Origin: Pseudomonadota bacterium
Lineage (GTDB): Bacteria > Pseudomonadota > Gammaproteobacteria > Burkholderiales > REEB80
Direction of reading: 5' to 3'
Length of the DNA: 64,000 bases
NCBI GenBank assembly: GCA_018971485.1
Contig: JAGXAQ010000002.1
Coordinates: forward strand, 1 to 64,000
Position numbers and translations under genes: made by a program. Shown one piece after another: positions 50,676 to 60,486 of this stretch. The notes under the pieces were generated by a model. That model worked only from the letters and a program-made list of their open reading frames with translations. It was not told where the DNA came from and made no database searches. How positions within the stretch are numbered: the stretch's first letter is position 1; every line of letters starts with the position of its first letter.

Positions 50676-51765
50676 CTGACTCGATTGCCTGCCGGGTTGC
50701 ATCCACAGACACTGGACGGCTACTTTGGGCAATAGCGGTATCAGGATCTTTTAGCCCATGACCCGTCAAGGTACAGACTATAGTTGAACCAGATGGGATA
50801 CGGCCTTCCTCGAGATCCCGTAACACCCCAGCAACCGAGGTAGCTGAAGCCGGTTCACAGAACACTCCTTCGTGCCGTGCGAGCAACTTCTGTACCTGGA
50901 GAATTTCTTCATCGGAACGCTCCCCGAACCAGCCGGATGATTCTTCCCTGACTTTCCAGGCCTGGGTCCATGACATGGGGTGACCAATTCGGATAGCTGT
51001 TGCGACAGTTTCTGGGTGAGTTACCATCTCACCACGCATAAAGGGGGCCGAACCGGATGCTTGATACCCCAGCATCATGGGTCTTTTGCTCGAAAAGACC
51101 CGTTTGTCTGAAAAAGACATGTTATCAGGTGCGGTAGCTGTAGCGAGGGCAGCAGCTTCTGAATAACCAATCCAGTGAGCAGTGATATTACCTGCATTTC
51201 CAACCGGCAACGCATGAAAATCGGGGGCATCACCCAGTTCTTCAATAATTTCAAAAGCAGCTGTTTTTTGTCCCTGGAGACGATAGGGATTAATGGAATT
51301 GACAATGGTGACAGGAACATCTCGCGCAACTTCCTGGACCAGTCGCATACCATCATCAAAATTGCCCCGTATCTGAATGACAACCGCCCCATGCATCATC
51401 GCCTGAGACAGCTTGCCAAACGCAATCTTGCCTTCTGGGATCAGCACAAACGAAGTAATCCCGGCGCGCGCGGCATAAGCTGCAGCTGAAGCCGAGGTGT
51501 TTCCGGTAGAAGCACAGATAATTGCCTTGGAACCTGCTTCAACCGCCTTTGTCACAGCCATTGTCATTCCACGATCCTTAAACGACCCTGTAGGATTCAA
51601 TCCTTCAAACTTAACCAGGATACGCGCATCAAAATGAAGCAAACGGGATAGATTTTTCAGCTCAATAAGCGGGGTATTCCCTTCACCCAGAGCAATTACA
51701 GGGGTAGACGCAGACACAGGGAGACGTCCACGATAGCGTTCGATAAGTCCGGTATAATGTTTCAT
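50653..51765 (-). CDS. thrC: Threonine synthase
   Basis: PLP enzyme turning O-phosphohomoserine into threonine, 370 aa. PLP lysine in LNPTGSFKDRGMT (about residue 62). CASTGNTSASAAAYAARAG binds substrate phosphate and GNAGNITAHWIG the cofactor. The length fits the short threonine synthase class rather than the roughly 470-aa type common in many proteobacteria. It follows hom by 31 nt on the same strand, with AGGA before the ATG. Confidence 0.94.
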   Translation of the reverse strand: MKHYTGLIERYRGRLPVSASTPVIALGEGNTPLIELKNLSRLLHFDARILVKFEGLNPTGSFKDRGMTMAVTKAVEAGSKAIICASTGNTSASAAAYAARAGITSFVLIPEGKIAFGKLSQAMMHGAVVIQIRGNFDDGMRLVQEVARDVPVTIVNSINPYRLQGQKTAAFEIIEELGDAPDFHALPVGNAGNITAHWIGYSEAAALATATAPDNMSFSDKRVFSSKRPMMLGYQASGSAPFMRGEMVTHPETVATAIRIGHPMSWTQAWKVREESSGWFGERSDEEILQVQKLLARHEGVFCEPASATSVAGVLRDLEEGRIPSGSTIVCTLTGHGLKDPDTAIAQSSRPVSVDATRQAIESVILSNMD

Positions 51766-51796
51766 ATCTTTAATCCTAGATTAAGTGTCTGGCGCT

Positions 51797-53110
51797 TCAA
51801 TCCTGATCGAGGGATTCCATCCGAATCCGTGTGATTTTTCCTGAAATACTCTCCAGGGCTTCCATACGGACAATCGCGGCATTGATTCGCTTCTCGACTG
51901 TCATATGGGTCAACATAACGATATCCACCCATTGGGCACTGGCAGAAGGTTCCTTTTGCAGCATTGCTTCAATGGAAACCTCAAGATCTGCCAGGATACG
52001 GGTAATATCAGCCAGTACCCCAGGCCGATCATAGACGCTCAAGCGCAGATAATAGGCCGTTCTGACCTGATCCATTGACAGGATAGGCACTTCACACAGG
52101 TATTTGGGCTGAAAAGCCAGATGGGGAACGCGATGTTCCGGATCAGCCGTATGCATCCGGGTCACATCTACCAGATCGGCCACCACGGCCGAGGCGGTCG
52201 GCTCAGATCCGGCCCCTGGACCACACAATAAGGTCGCCCCTAATGCATCTGCCTTTACCAGCACTGCATTCATGACGCCTTCAACATTGGCCATTAACCG
52301 TTTTGCAGGAATCAGGGTAGGGTGGACCCGAAGCTCAACGCCTTCAGATGTCCGGCGTGTTATGCCAAGCAGCTTAATCCGGTAGCCCAGTTCTTCAGCA
52401 TACTGGATATCCTTGCCGGTAAGCTGGCTAATACCCTCTGTATAAACGGATTCAAAGTGCATCGGCATCCCAAATGCAATGGCTGCCATTATGGTCAGCT
52501 TGTGTGCGGCATCAACCCCCTCAATATCAAACGTTGGATCAGCTTCAGCATACCCTAGATCCTGGGCCATCCTGAGCACATCATCAAACGTTTTTCCATC
52601 GGAACGCATCTGCGAAAGAATAAAATTGCTGGTTCCATTAATAATTCCCGCAATCCATTCAATTCGATTTGCAGTCAGCCCTTCCCGCAATGTCTTGATA
52701 ATCGGAATCCCTCCAGCAACAGCTGCCTCAAATGCAACCATGCCTCCAGTTTCCTGGGCTACTTCAAAAATCTCATTGCCATGCTCTGCCAACAGGGCCT
52801 TGTTGGCAGTAACAACATGCTTACCTGACCGCAGTGCACGCAGAATCAGCTCACGGGTTGGCTCGATTCCACCCATGACCTCCACGACAATATCAATATC
52901 CGGATGATCGACCACCTTGAACGGATCAGCCACAATCTCTATATCAGAGGCAAAATTTTGTGCTTTCGCCAGGTTTCTAGCCGCTGCCATCCTGATTTCA
53001 ATACCACGTCCGGCACGCCGGGTAATGTCATCCTGATTGCGACGCAAAACCGTAACCGTGCCACGACCTACTGTACCTAAGCCTAACAAGCCTATCCGAA
53101 CTGGATTCAT
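51797..53110 (-). CDS. hom: Homoserine dehydrogenase
   Basis: Reduces aspartate semialdehyde to homoserine with NAD(P)H, 437 aa. Cofactor site RIGLLGLGTVGRGTVTVL at the start, catalytic region AAVAGGIPIIKTLREGL and GIINGTSNFILSQM, substrate-binding EADPTFDIEGVDAAHKL with the catalytic Lys. A C-terminal ACT domain (YYLRLSVYDRPGVLADITRI) indicates threonine feedback. It is monofunctional, with no aspartokinase. In the alaC-hom-thrC run. Confidence 0.96.
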   Translation of the reverse strand: MNPVRIGLLGLGTVGRGTVTVLRRNQDDITRRAGRGIEIRMAAARNLAKAQNFASDIEIVADPFKVVDHPDIDIVVEVMGGIEPTRELILRALRSGKHVVTANKALLAEHGNEIFEVAQETGGMVAFEAAVAGGIPIIKTLREGLTANRIEWIAGIINGTSNFILSQMRSDGKTFDDVLRMAQDLGYAEADPTFDIEGVDAAHKLTIMAAIAFGMPMHFESVYTEGISQLTGKDIQYAEELGYRIKLLGITRRTSEGVELRVHPTLIPAKRLMANVEGVMNAVLVKADALGATLLCGPGAGSEPTASAVVADLVDVTRMHTADPEHRVPHLAFQPKYLCEVPILSMDQVRTAYYLRLSVYDRPGVLADITRILADLEVSIEAMLQKEPSASAQWVDIVMLTHMTVEKRINAAIVRMEALESISGKITRIRMESLDQD

Positions 53111-53168
53111 GTTCTATACCACGAGAGACAAATCCCGCGCTCCATATTAAAATCCACACATACACCCA

Positions 53169-54365
53169 TTACCCCAGTTTTCCTAAGGTTTCATCACGCC
53201 GGAACATGTCTCTTAACCCCCTCAACGCCTGGCGGGTACGGGATTCATTTTCAATCAGTGAGAAACGGACATGATCATCACCATACTCCCCAAACCCGAT
53301 TCCCGGGGAAACAGCCACCTGGGCTTCAGCCAGAAGTTTCTTGGAAAACTCCAGCGAGCCCATTTCAATATAGGGCCGAGGAATTTTTGCCCAGACAAAC
53401 ATGGTTGCCTTCGGAATCTCCACTGCCCAGCCCAATCGCAGCAAACCCTGACACAGCACATCCCGCCGGCTTTGATATGTAGCCCTAATCTGTTCCACAC
53501 AGTCCTGGGGTCCTTCCAGGGCTACAATGGAAGCAACCTGTACAGGTGTAAAGGCACCATAGTCATGGTAGCTTTTCATACGCGCCAGAGCCGAGACAAG
53601 CTTCGGATTGCCCACCATAAAACCGACCCTCCACCCGGGCATGTTATAGCTTTTGGACAAGGTAAAAAATTCAACGGCAACCTCTTTTGCACCTGGCACT
53701 TCCAGAATGGAAGGCGCACGATAGCCATCATAAACAATATCGGCATACGCCAAATCCTGGACAACCCATATCCCATATTCTTTTGCCAGGGCAACCACCT
53801 TAACAAAGAAATCCAGATCAATGCATTGTGTGGTAGGGTTCCCAGGGAAATTAAGAATCAGCATCTTCGGCTGGGGATACGAATCACGTATGGCCTTTTC
53901 AAGTTCCTCAAAAAAATCAACCCCGGCTATCATGGGAACATGACGAATATCTGCACCAGCAATCACAGGTCCATAGATATGAATGGGGTAACTCGGGTTG
54001 GGAACGAGCACAACATCCCCCCGATCAAGGGTTGCCAAGGCAAGATGGGCAATCCCTTCCTTGGAGCCAATAGTCACAATTGCCTCGGTTTCCGGATTCA
54101 ATGTAATACCATAACGGCTTGAGTACCAGTTGCAAATGGCACGTCTGAGCCGGGGGATCCCTTTGGAAACGGAATAGCGATGGGTATCTCCCCGCTGCAC
54201 GGTTTCAATCAGTTTATCAACTATGTGCCGGGGAGTTGGCTGATCCGGATTTCCCATCCCGAAATCAATGATATCTTCGCCCCGCTGGCGGGCCGCTGCC
54301 TTAAGCTCGCCAGTAATATTGAAAACATAAGGCGGCAATCGCTTGATTCTCTCAAACTCGTCCAT
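53169..54365 (-). CDS. alaC: Alanine/glutamate-type aminotransferase (AlaC-like)
   Basis: Class I PLP aminotransferase, 398 aa, thought to make alanine from pyruvate and glutamate. PLP lysine in [18 protein letters not shown] (about residue 237), pyridine-Asp region [12 protein letters not shown] and NFPGNPTTQ, Arg for carboxylate near the C terminus in [20 protein letters not shown] 54365 yields [15 protein letters not shown], the AlaC start, and GGAT precedes it. Upstream of hom in an order widespread in betaproteobacteria. Confidence 0.9.
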   Translation of the reverse strand: MDEFERIKRLPPYVFNITGELKAAARQRGEDIIDFGMGNPDQPTPRHIVDKLIETVQRGDTHRYSVSKGIPRLRRAICNWYSSRYGITLNPETEAIVTIGSKEGIAHLALATLDRGDVVLVPNPSYPIHIYGPVIAGADIRHVPMIAGVDFFEELEKAIRDSYPQPKMLILNFPGNPTTQCIDLDFFVKVVALAKEYGIWVVQDLAYADIVYDGYRAPSILEVPGAKEVAVEFFTLSKSYNMPGWRVGFMVGNPKLVSALARMKSYHDYGAFTPVQVASIVALEGPQDCVEQIRATYQSRRDVLCQGLLRLGWAVEIPKATMFVWAKIPRPYIEMGSLEFSKKLLAEAQVAVSPGIGFGEYGDDHVRFSLIENESRTRQALRGLRDMFRRDETLGKLG

Positions 54366-54626
54366 ATCAGGATATCCGGTCAGCAAAACTTAAAACGATT
54401 GATTTTACTCGACCAAACGCTTGCGGGCAATTAGGGAATGCAACACTGGTTTCAGCCCCCTGAACAACCCGGTCTGCCCCAGTTTGCATCTCCTGCCAAA
54501 TCCAGTATCCTAAGAAGGGAGGACCAATGCCTGAGCCCGGATTAACCTTCTGCGTCCTTCTGGGCCACCTAACAGTCTCATCCTTGTAACCTTGTCATCA
54601 GGAGGGAGCGCTGCTCTTCTTAATCC

Positions 54627-55028
54627 ATGAAACTGCATCTGACAAATGATCCGACAACGAACATGATTACCGGATACGGAAAAGATTATGTTCTCATCAA
54701 TCAAGAACGCCATGACTACGATCTGCTGGTGTTACCCCATGAAATCCTGCCCTGGAGAACCGAATGCCTGGAAGAATTGACAGGGGGGGACTTTGAGACC
54801 GTAGCTCACCTGGATCCGGAAGTGGTCCTGGTAGGCACCGGCCAGGAGCACCGCTTTGTGCATCCTAAACTTTATGCCACATTAAGCAAACGACAGATCG
54901 GGGTAGAAATCATGGCCAACGGTGCTGCCTGCAGAACCTACAACATCCTGGTCGGGGAAGGACGAAGAGTCGCCTGCGCCCTTATTCTTAACGAATCAAC
55001 CTTCCTGCCTTCAAGACCTGTCAAATAA
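54627..55028 (+). CDS. Mth938-like domain protein (DUF498)
   Basis: A 133-aa single-domain protein of the Mth938/NDUFAF3-like fold: ITGYGKDYVLINQERHDYDL, LVLPHEILPWRTE, PEVVLVGTGQEHRFVHPKLY, and VEIMANGAACRTYNILVGEG. The family is widespread and its bacterial role is uncharacterised; the mitochondrial relative helps assemble complex I. No clear ribosome site is present before the ATG. It is divergent from alaC. Confidence 0.88.
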   Translation: MKLHLTNDPTTNMITGYGKDYVLINQERHDYDLLVLPHEILPWRTECLEELTGGDFETVAHLDPEVVLVGTGQEHRFVHPKLYATLSKRQIGVEIMANGAACRTYNILVGEGRRVACALILNESTFLPSRPVK

Positions 55029-55068
55029 TAAACCCGATTGTGCCGGTCTTCATCCATTCTGACAGATC

Positions 55069-55854
55069 CTACGGCCCGGCAATCGGTAAAAACTGCATGG
55101 GATCGACCGGCGTGCCTGATTTTCGAATCTCAAAATGCAGTTCCGGGATATTCTTATCCGGCTGCTGGCCCATCAAGGCGATAGCCTGGCCTTTCTTGAC
55201 AGTCTCTCCCTCCTTGACCAGAAGCTTGCTATTAAAGGCATATGCACTCAGATAATGGTCCTGATGTTTGACAATAATCATCTTGCCATATCCACGCAGC
55301 CCTGATCCACTATAAACCACCTTACCTGCAGCAGCAGCATGAACAGGCTCTCCCTCCTTGCCCTCTATCTCTATCCCCTTGTCTCCTTGTCCAAAATTAT
55401 CGATCACCTTGCCTTGTGCAGGCCACTGCCATGTACCCGGGGCAAGGCTGGGCCGGGGTGAGGAAGAAACATGCGGCCGGGAAGAAGGAGCCTGTTTTAA
55501 GGCTGCTCCCCTGGCAGGTAATGCAGATGCTGCAGGCGGCTGGGCCGGAGAAGATATCGGCTGCCCACCTGAAAGGGATTTCCCTTGTAACGGTGGGGTC
55601 AAGGCGAGCGGTTGAGTCACTGCCTGGGTCTGGGTATTTTGTCGGGAGCGGGCCACTACAGATGGAATTGGGGGTGATTTCACAAAGGATTGAACGGTCT
55701 GGGGAGTTAGCCCGTTAATAATCAGGGCATGATGGTTTGACGCGCAACCCGACAACCCGACAAGGACAGCAACAAGAGCACCTGTCCTAATCCGTGATGG
55801 CAACCCTAGGAGCGACCCGGTAACAAAGGTACAAACTTTACTGATTCCAGACAT
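55069..55854 (-). CDS. nlpD: NlpD-like M23-family lipoprotein without LysM
   Basis: An outer-membrane lipoprotein likely to activate the amidase at division. Lipobox VGLSGC (Cys about residue 37). A 110-residue Pro/Ser/Gln-rich linker follows, then a degenerate M23 domain (GKVIDNFGQGDKGIEIEGKE to LHFEIRKSGTPVDPMQF). The first zinc ligands are missing, as in NlpD/EnvC activators. No LysM domain is seen, unlike E. coli NlpD. A TTG at 55803, just after the pcm stop, would give a normal short signal peptide (MPSRIRTGALVAV) and may be the real start; the ATG used here overlaps pcm by 49 bases. Confidence 0.85.
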   Translation of the reverse strand: MSGISKVCTFVTGSLLGLPSRIRTGALVAVLVGLSGCASNHHALIINGLTPQTVQSFVKSPPIPSVVARSRQNTQTQAVTQPLALTPPLQGKSLSGGQPISSPAQPPAASALPARGAALKQAPSSRPHVSSSPRPSLAPGTWQWPAQGKVIDNFGQGDKGIEIEGKEGEPVHAAAAGKVVYSGSGLRGYGKMIIVKHQDHYLSAYAFNSKLLVKEGETVKKGQAIALMGQQPDKNIPELHFEIRKSGTPVDPMQFLPIAGP

Positions 55855-56471
55855 GTTTCCTTGAATTCCTGTGGTGTTCTTTCTATAAGATATAAATGCT
55901 GCTGCTGCGTCCCTACGGGGATCACCATTCGTCCGCCTACATCCAGCTGACCCAGCAAATCCTGGGGAATATGCGTCGCAGCTGCTGTCATCAGGATACA
56001 GTCAAACAGTCCCATATCCGGAAACCCCTGGCTTCCATCTGCATGCTGCGTACGAACATTGGAACACTTGATTTCCACTAGTTTTCGTCGCGCCTTGGTC
56101 AACAAGGGCCCGATTCTTTCAACCGTATAAACCTCCTGGGCAAGCCTGGAAAGTACCGCAGTCTGGTAGCCACATCCCGTGCCAATCTCCAGCACCTTTT
56201 TTATGGGTTTACCCGATCGGGCCAGTTCGCTCATTCTAGCTACCGTATAAGGACTCGATATGGTCTGGGCAAAACCAATCGGCAGCGGGCAATCCTCATA
56301 AGCCCGGCTTGCCAGGGCATTATCAACAAAGATATGCCGGGGAATTTCCCTCATGGCGGTCAAAACGATTTCATCGGTAATTCCCTGCTGGCGAAGCCGC
56401 TCGATCATCCGCATGCGGGTACGATCTGATGTCATACCGATTCCGGTCAGTTTTTGATTCATCACATTCAT
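55806..56471 (-). CDS. pcm: Protein-L-isoaspartate O-methyltransferase
   Basis: Repairs isoaspartyl residues using S-adenosylmethionine, 221 aa. Substrate-side [20 protein letters not shown] followed by [10 protein letters not shown], and SAM motif [20 protein letters not shown] (about residues 91-109). It overlaps surE by four bases (ATGA), the standard surE-pcm-nlpD arrangement, here without a visible rpoS after nlpD. Confidence 0.95.
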   Translation of the reverse strand: MNVMNQKLTGIGMTSDRTRMRMIERLRQQGITDEIVLTAMREIPRHIFVDNALASRAYEDCPLPIGFAQTISSPYTVARMSELARSGKPIKKVLEIGTGCGYQTAVLSRLAQEVYTVERIGPLLTKARRKLVEIKCSNVRTQHADGSQGFPDMGLFDCILMTAAATHIPQDLLGQLDVGGRMVIPVGTQQQHLYLIERTPQEFKETCLESVKFVPLLPGRS

Positions 56472-57229
56472 ACCGGATCACGAACCGGCTGGACCAGCCA
56501 ATCACTAATAAGACCAATTTGTCCATAATAAGTCAGATCCAGTTGCAGGGGGGTTACCGATATCCGGTGATGGGCCACGGCATAAAAATCAGTCCCTTCC
56601 CCTGCGTCCTGGGCTCCACCGGCCGCACCAATCCAGTAAATAGGCTGGCCGCGGGGGTTTTTACTGCGAACGACAGGCTCAGCCTTATGACGCTTTCCAA
56701 GACGGGTGACTTCCACTGCGATGACCTGATCAGCCGGAATATCGGGAACATTGACATTAAGTAACGTTCGGGGATTCAAAGGATGCATGCAATGACGCTT
56801 AACCAGTTCCACCACCGCATTTGCGGCGGTTGCCAGATGTTCCGGAGCATGACTGTTTATTGACACGGCAATCGAGGGAACGCCGCACAGAAACCCTTCT
56901 GTGGCAGCAGCCACCGTACCCGAATAAACCGTATCATCCCCCATATTGGCGCCATGATTAATGCCTGATATAACCATATCAGGCGGCACATCAAGCATAC
57001 CTGTTACAGCCAGATGCACACAGTCCGTTGGAGTGCCATTTACATAATAAAACCCGTTAGCCGAACGGGACAGTGTCAAGGGACGATCCAAAGTCAATGA
57101 GTTACTCGCACCACTCCTGTCCCGTTCAGGCGCAACAACCGTTATCATGGCATAAGACTCCAGTGCCTTGGCCAGACAGGCAAGCCCTGGTGAAATATAA
57201 CCATCATCATTACTCAGCAGAATATGCAT
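56468..57229 (-). CDS. surE: 5'/3'-nucleotidase SurE
   Basis: Metal-dependent nucleoside monophosphate phosphatase, 253 aa. Starts [20 protein letters not shown] with the metal-binding DD pair, then [37 protein letters not shown] and a C-terminal [12 protein letters not shown]. All conserved residues are visible. First gene of surE-pcm-nlpD. Confidence 0.96.
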   Translation of the reverse strand: MHILLSNDDGYISPGLACLAKALESYAMITVVAPERDRSGASNSLTLDRPLTLSRSANGFYYVNGTPTDCVHLAVTGMLDVPPDMVISGINHGANMGDDTVYSGTVAAATEGFLCGVPSIAVSINSHAPEHLATAANAVVELVKRHCMHPLNPRTLLNVNVPDIPADQVIAVEVTRLGKRHKAEPVVRSKNPRGQPIYWIGAAGGAQDAGEGTDFYAVAHHRISVTPLQLDLTYYGQIGLISDWLVQPVRDPV

Positions 57230-57747
57230 CTACAGCCACTGTTTCACAGACATATCAATTCAAGATTACGGACATCAGGCAGGCCCTGTTATCTGGCTTT
57301 CACACAACAGTCCTGACACGGGCCTGTTTCACCCACCCACAGCTACTCAAAATACCAAAACCCATCATCCATCTTCCTTCAAACGTGGATTTTCAGGCAC
57401 TTTTAACACTAAAAGGCAAAGAATAAACAAAAACCCATGTAGCGTCTAGGAAAAATCGACAAGTCTCCTGCGGAAACCACTATACTCCGTCAGACAGGTT
57501 TTGACGTCACCTGATGTTTAAGCATAACATGACTTTTGAATGGAAACGGAGAAGAAAACACCCTGGCAAGGACAGTGCCATTGTACCTCACCATCCGGAT
57601 AGTGCAGGAACTGTGGCAGCCATCAAGACAGCTTTAAAATGAGCCAGCTTGGCATCTTCATACAGCAAGCAACATCAGGACATTTCATCATTAATTCTAA
57701 TTTGCCACATCCCATCAACAGGCCAGAGTGCTCCACTCAAAACACCC
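57230..57747. other. Intergenic region upstream of the PLP/ATP-grasp operon
   Basis: About 520 bases between divergent surE and the decarboxylase. TATACT at 57481-57486, with TCGACA at 57456-57461 (19 nt apart), is a possible promoter for the operon. A small basic ORF at 57529-57642 is listed separately. Nothing else was recognised. Confidence 0.4.
57529..57642 (+). CDS. Possible small basic ORF (37 aa) at the head of the operon
   Basis: From ATG 57529 it reads MTFEWKRRRKHPGKDSAIVP followed by 17 more residues ending TALK. Strongly basic at the front, with no cysteine or membrane segment. No ribosome site is evident, so coding status is doubtful. Its place between a candidate -10 (57481) and a biosynthetic operon containing an ATP-grasp protein is the only reason to list it. 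Confidence 0.2.
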   Translation: MTFEWKRRRKHPGKDSAIVPHHPDSAGTVAAIKTALK

Positions 57748-59235
57748 ATGACTAAGCCAACCCATCAAAACCGGACCCTGCCCGAATCAGGCCAGCATGG
57801 CCTGGACCCGCAGGACTGGAACACCTTCTGCCAGCAGGCCCATACCATGCTGGACGACATGCTTCAGTCCATCGAGACCATTCGCGAACGACCTGTCTGG
57901 CAACCCATCCCCTCATCAGAAGAGGCCCTGTTTCATTCGGACCTGCCCCAATTACCAGAAGACATAAAAACTGTACACGAGCAGTTCATGAATCATATTC
58001 TTCCCTTTGGAGTTGGCAACATCCATCCCCGGTTCATGGGATGGGTTCACGGTGGGGGGAACATGGCTGGCATGATGGCTGAAATGCTAAGTGCAGGGCT
58101 TAATGCCAATCTTGGCGGCCGAAACCAAATCCCGATTTCTGTTGAGCAGGAAGTCATTGACTGGATGCGGCAATTATTTGGTTTTCCCGACGGTTCAAGC
58201 GGAATTTTTGTAACCGGCTCATCGTTGGCCAATCTCATCGGGCTATGGGTTGCCCGCAATACCGCCCTGGGTGACTCAATCAGGAAAAATGGGGTGCCTG
58301 CCGGAAAACTCACCGCCTACACTTCCAGCGCAGCTCACGCCAGTATCGCTCAGGCCTTTGATCTGGCAGGACTGGGGACGCACTGTTTAAGGACTATCCC
58401 TGTCAATGATCTCCACCAGATGGATCTGACTGCCCTTCAAATGGCAATTGATCAAGATCGGAAACAGCATCTCAAGCCATTTTTCATCGCAGCTACTGCA
58501 GGAACTGTCGATGTAGGTGCAATTGACAATCTTTCCGCCTTGGCACAACTGGCCAGAGCAGAAAAACTCTGGCTGCATGTGGATGGCGCACTAGGGGCCA
58601 TAACCATGCTGGCACCAAATCTGGCTCCCCTTCTGCAAGGCATCGAACAGGCAGACTCCCTGGCATTTGATCTCCACAAGCTTGGCCAGGTCCCTTATGA
58701 TGCAGGCATAATCCTGGTTCGCAATGGCCGTCAACATTACGAAACTTTTGCCTCGCAGGCCAGCTATCTTCACCGGGAACAGCAAGGCGTGGCAGGAGGC
58801 ACATTCTGGCCTTGTGACTATGGTCCGGATCTGTCACGCAGCTTTCGGGCCCTCAAGGCCTGGTTTACTTTCAAGGTCTATGGTGCAAAAAAAATGGGGG
58901 ACATGATCGCCCATGCCTGTGCTCTGGCCCAGTATATGGCAGCGTGCATCCGTTCCCAGCCTGATCTTGAACTATTGGCTCCGGTTACACTCAACATTGT
59001 CTGTTTTCGTTTCTGCTGCACAAACCCTGATGAAATCAACACACAGATTGTTCTCAGACTTCAAGAATCGGGCATTGCTGTACCTTCTACCACAAAGATA
59101 CACGGGAAACTGGCCATTCGCGCTGCCATCACCAACCATCGTACAACCTCGGAAGATATCGACATCCTGATCCAGTCGACCCAGACCCTGGGTCATGCAC
59201 TCTGCCAGGACAACCAGAAAAAGACTCCATCATGA
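57748..59235 (+). CDS. PLP-dependent group II amino-acid decarboxylase
   Basis: A fold-type I decarboxylase of the aromatic/glutamate group, about 495 aa. Visible: substrate region GNIHPRFMGWVHGGGNMAGM, FGFPDGSSGIFVTGSSLANL, catalytic HAS in SSAAHASIAQAF, cofactor Asp in LHVDGALGAI, and the PLP lysine in FDLHKLGQVPYDAG (His-Lys). The exact substrate amino acid cannot be read off. ATG 57748 (MTKPTHQNRTL) is chosen; the frame extends to a TTG 33 codons earlier. First main gene of the operon; its stop overlaps the next start (ATGA). Confidence 0.9.
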   Translation: MTKPTHQNRTLPESGQHGLDPQDWNTFCQQAHTMLDDMLQSIETIRERPVWQPIPSSEEALFHSDLPQLPEDIKTVHEQFMNHILPFGVGNIHPRFMGWVHGGGNMAGMMAEMLSAGLNANLGGRNQIPISVEQEVIDWMRQLFGFPDGSSGIFVTGSSLANLIGLWVARNTALGDSIRKNGVPAGKLTAYTSSAAHASIAQAFDLAGLGTHCLRTIPVNDLHQMDLTALQMAIDQDRKQHLKPFFIAATAGTVDVGAIDNLSALAQLARAEKLWLHVDGALGAITMLAPNLAPLLQGIEQADSLAFDLHKLGQVPYDAGIILVRNGRQHYETFASQASYLHREQQGVAGGTFWPCDYGPDLSRSFRALKAWFTFKVYGAKKMGDMIAHACALAQYMAACIRSQPDLELLAPVTLNIVCFRFCCTNPDEINTQIVLRLQESGIAVPSTTKIHGKLAIRAAITNHRTTSEDIDILIQSTQTLGHALCQDNQKKTPS

Positions 59236-60485
59236 CTTTCATCCCGTCCCTAAGCCTACACCAGCCTTCAACTGAATCCGGTTCATTGAAAGGGTTAGCC
59301 CACTGGATGAGGCTTGCCCTGTCCGGACAGGATCTTGCCCCTTGCGCCCAGGAACTGATTGCCCGTGCTCAAGCACATCCGGATGATGCAAATGCCTTAA
59401 TGGACCTATCCATCATCCTTCAGTTAAACCACAGTCGTGAACTGGCCCTTGAACTTCAAAACGAAGCCCTGTCAATCAAACCGCTCTATCATGTCTGGTC
59501 AGATCGGCCTCACCGCATCAGGCTTTTAGCTTTATGCACACCCGGCGATCTCATGGCGAACACACCCCTTGAATGCCTTCTGGAAAATTCAGACATCAGC
59601 CTGGACCTGCTCTATGTTGCCTCCCATCTCCCGCTGCCCAAGAATATTCCAGAGCATGATGTGGCTTTTATGGCCATCGCGGAATCCGATCCGAACCGGG
59701 CCATACTGACCCGGATGCAGCCCATCGTCCAGAACTGGCCCCGCCCATTCATCAATCGACCCTTACCCATTCTCAATCTTGCCCGGGAAACAGCCTATAC
59801 ATTGGTTAGGGACGAACCACTGATTGAATACCCTGCAACATTCCGGATTCAAAAATCGTCCCTGGAACAGGTCATCCTTCAACAGCAACCCTTACCCGGG
59901 CTGATTAACGGACCAGGATTCCCCATTATTATCCGGCCCATCGCTTCCCATGCCGGGCATGGTCTGGCCAGAATCAGCAGCCTGACAGAACTGGCTCACT
60001 ACCTTAAGAACCAGACCCAGCAGGAATTCTATGTTTCTCGATTCATCGACTACAGTTCAGCTGACGGGCTATTCCGTAAATTCAGGATTGTTTTCATTGA
60101 AGACAGGCCTTACCTGTGTCATATGGCCATTTCGGAACACTGGATGATACACTACCTTAATGCCGGAATGGAAAATAGCGAGGCCAAACGCCTGGAAGAA
60201 GCCTTGCACATGAACAGCTTCGACCATGATTTCGCCCTTCGCCATCAAAAGGCCTTCTCAATTCTGACCCAGCGCATCGGGCTTGACTATTTTGGAATGG
60301 ATTGTGCCGAAACCCGGGAAGGCAAGCTGCTTATTTTTGAAGTTGCCAGTGCCATGGTCGTTCATGCAATGGATCAAGGCGATGCATTTGCCTACAAATT
60401 ATCACCCATGAACAAGGTATTCTCAGCTTTTCGGGATCTGCTTATCCGAAAAAAACTCGAGGCATCCTCTCCTCCTGGCGACTAA
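59232..60485 (+). CDS. ATP-grasp family protein with TPR-like N terminus
   Basis: A 417-aa protein. Residues about 20-85 look like a tetratricopeptide pair (CAQELIARAQAHPDDANALM, then LSIILQLNHSRELALELQNEA). The C-terminal half is an ATP-grasp ligase fold: FPIIIRPIASHAGHGLARI, FYVSRFIDYSS followed by RKFRIVFIEDRPYLCHMAIS, and LDYFGMDCAETREGKLLIFE. Related uncharacterised TPR/ATP-grasp proteins of rhizobia and methylobacteria are remembered with E-A-N in the last metal motif; here it reads E-V-A, so one metal-binding Asn is replaced. It probably forms an amide bond to an amino-acid-like product. Overlaps the decarboxylase by four bases. Confidence 0.7.
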   Translation: MTFIPSLSLHQPSTESGSLKGLAHWMRLALSGQDLAPCAQELIARAQAHPDDANALMDLSIILQLNHSRELALELQNEALSIKPLYHVWSDRPHRIRLLALCTPGDLMANTPLECLLENSDISLDLLYVASHLPLPKNIPEHDVAFMAIAESDPNRAILTRMQPIVQNWPRPFINRPLPILNLARETAYTLVRDEPLIEYPATFRIQKSSLEQVILQQQPLPGLINGPGFPIIIRPIASHAGHGLARISSLTELAHYLKNQTQQEFYVSRFIDYSSADGLFRKFRIVFIEDRPYLCHMAISEHWMIHYLNAGMENSEAKRLEEALHMNSFDHDFALRHQKAFSILTQRIGLDYFGMDCAETREGKLLIFEVASAMVVHAMDQGDAFAYKLSPMNKVFSAFRDLLIRKKLEASSPPGD

Positions 60486-60486
60486 A

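Noticed and set aside
53271-54122. 283-codon plus-strand frame opposite alaC.
   Set aside because: Lies entirely antisense to an intact aminotransferase with all motifs; no ribosome site or family resemblance.
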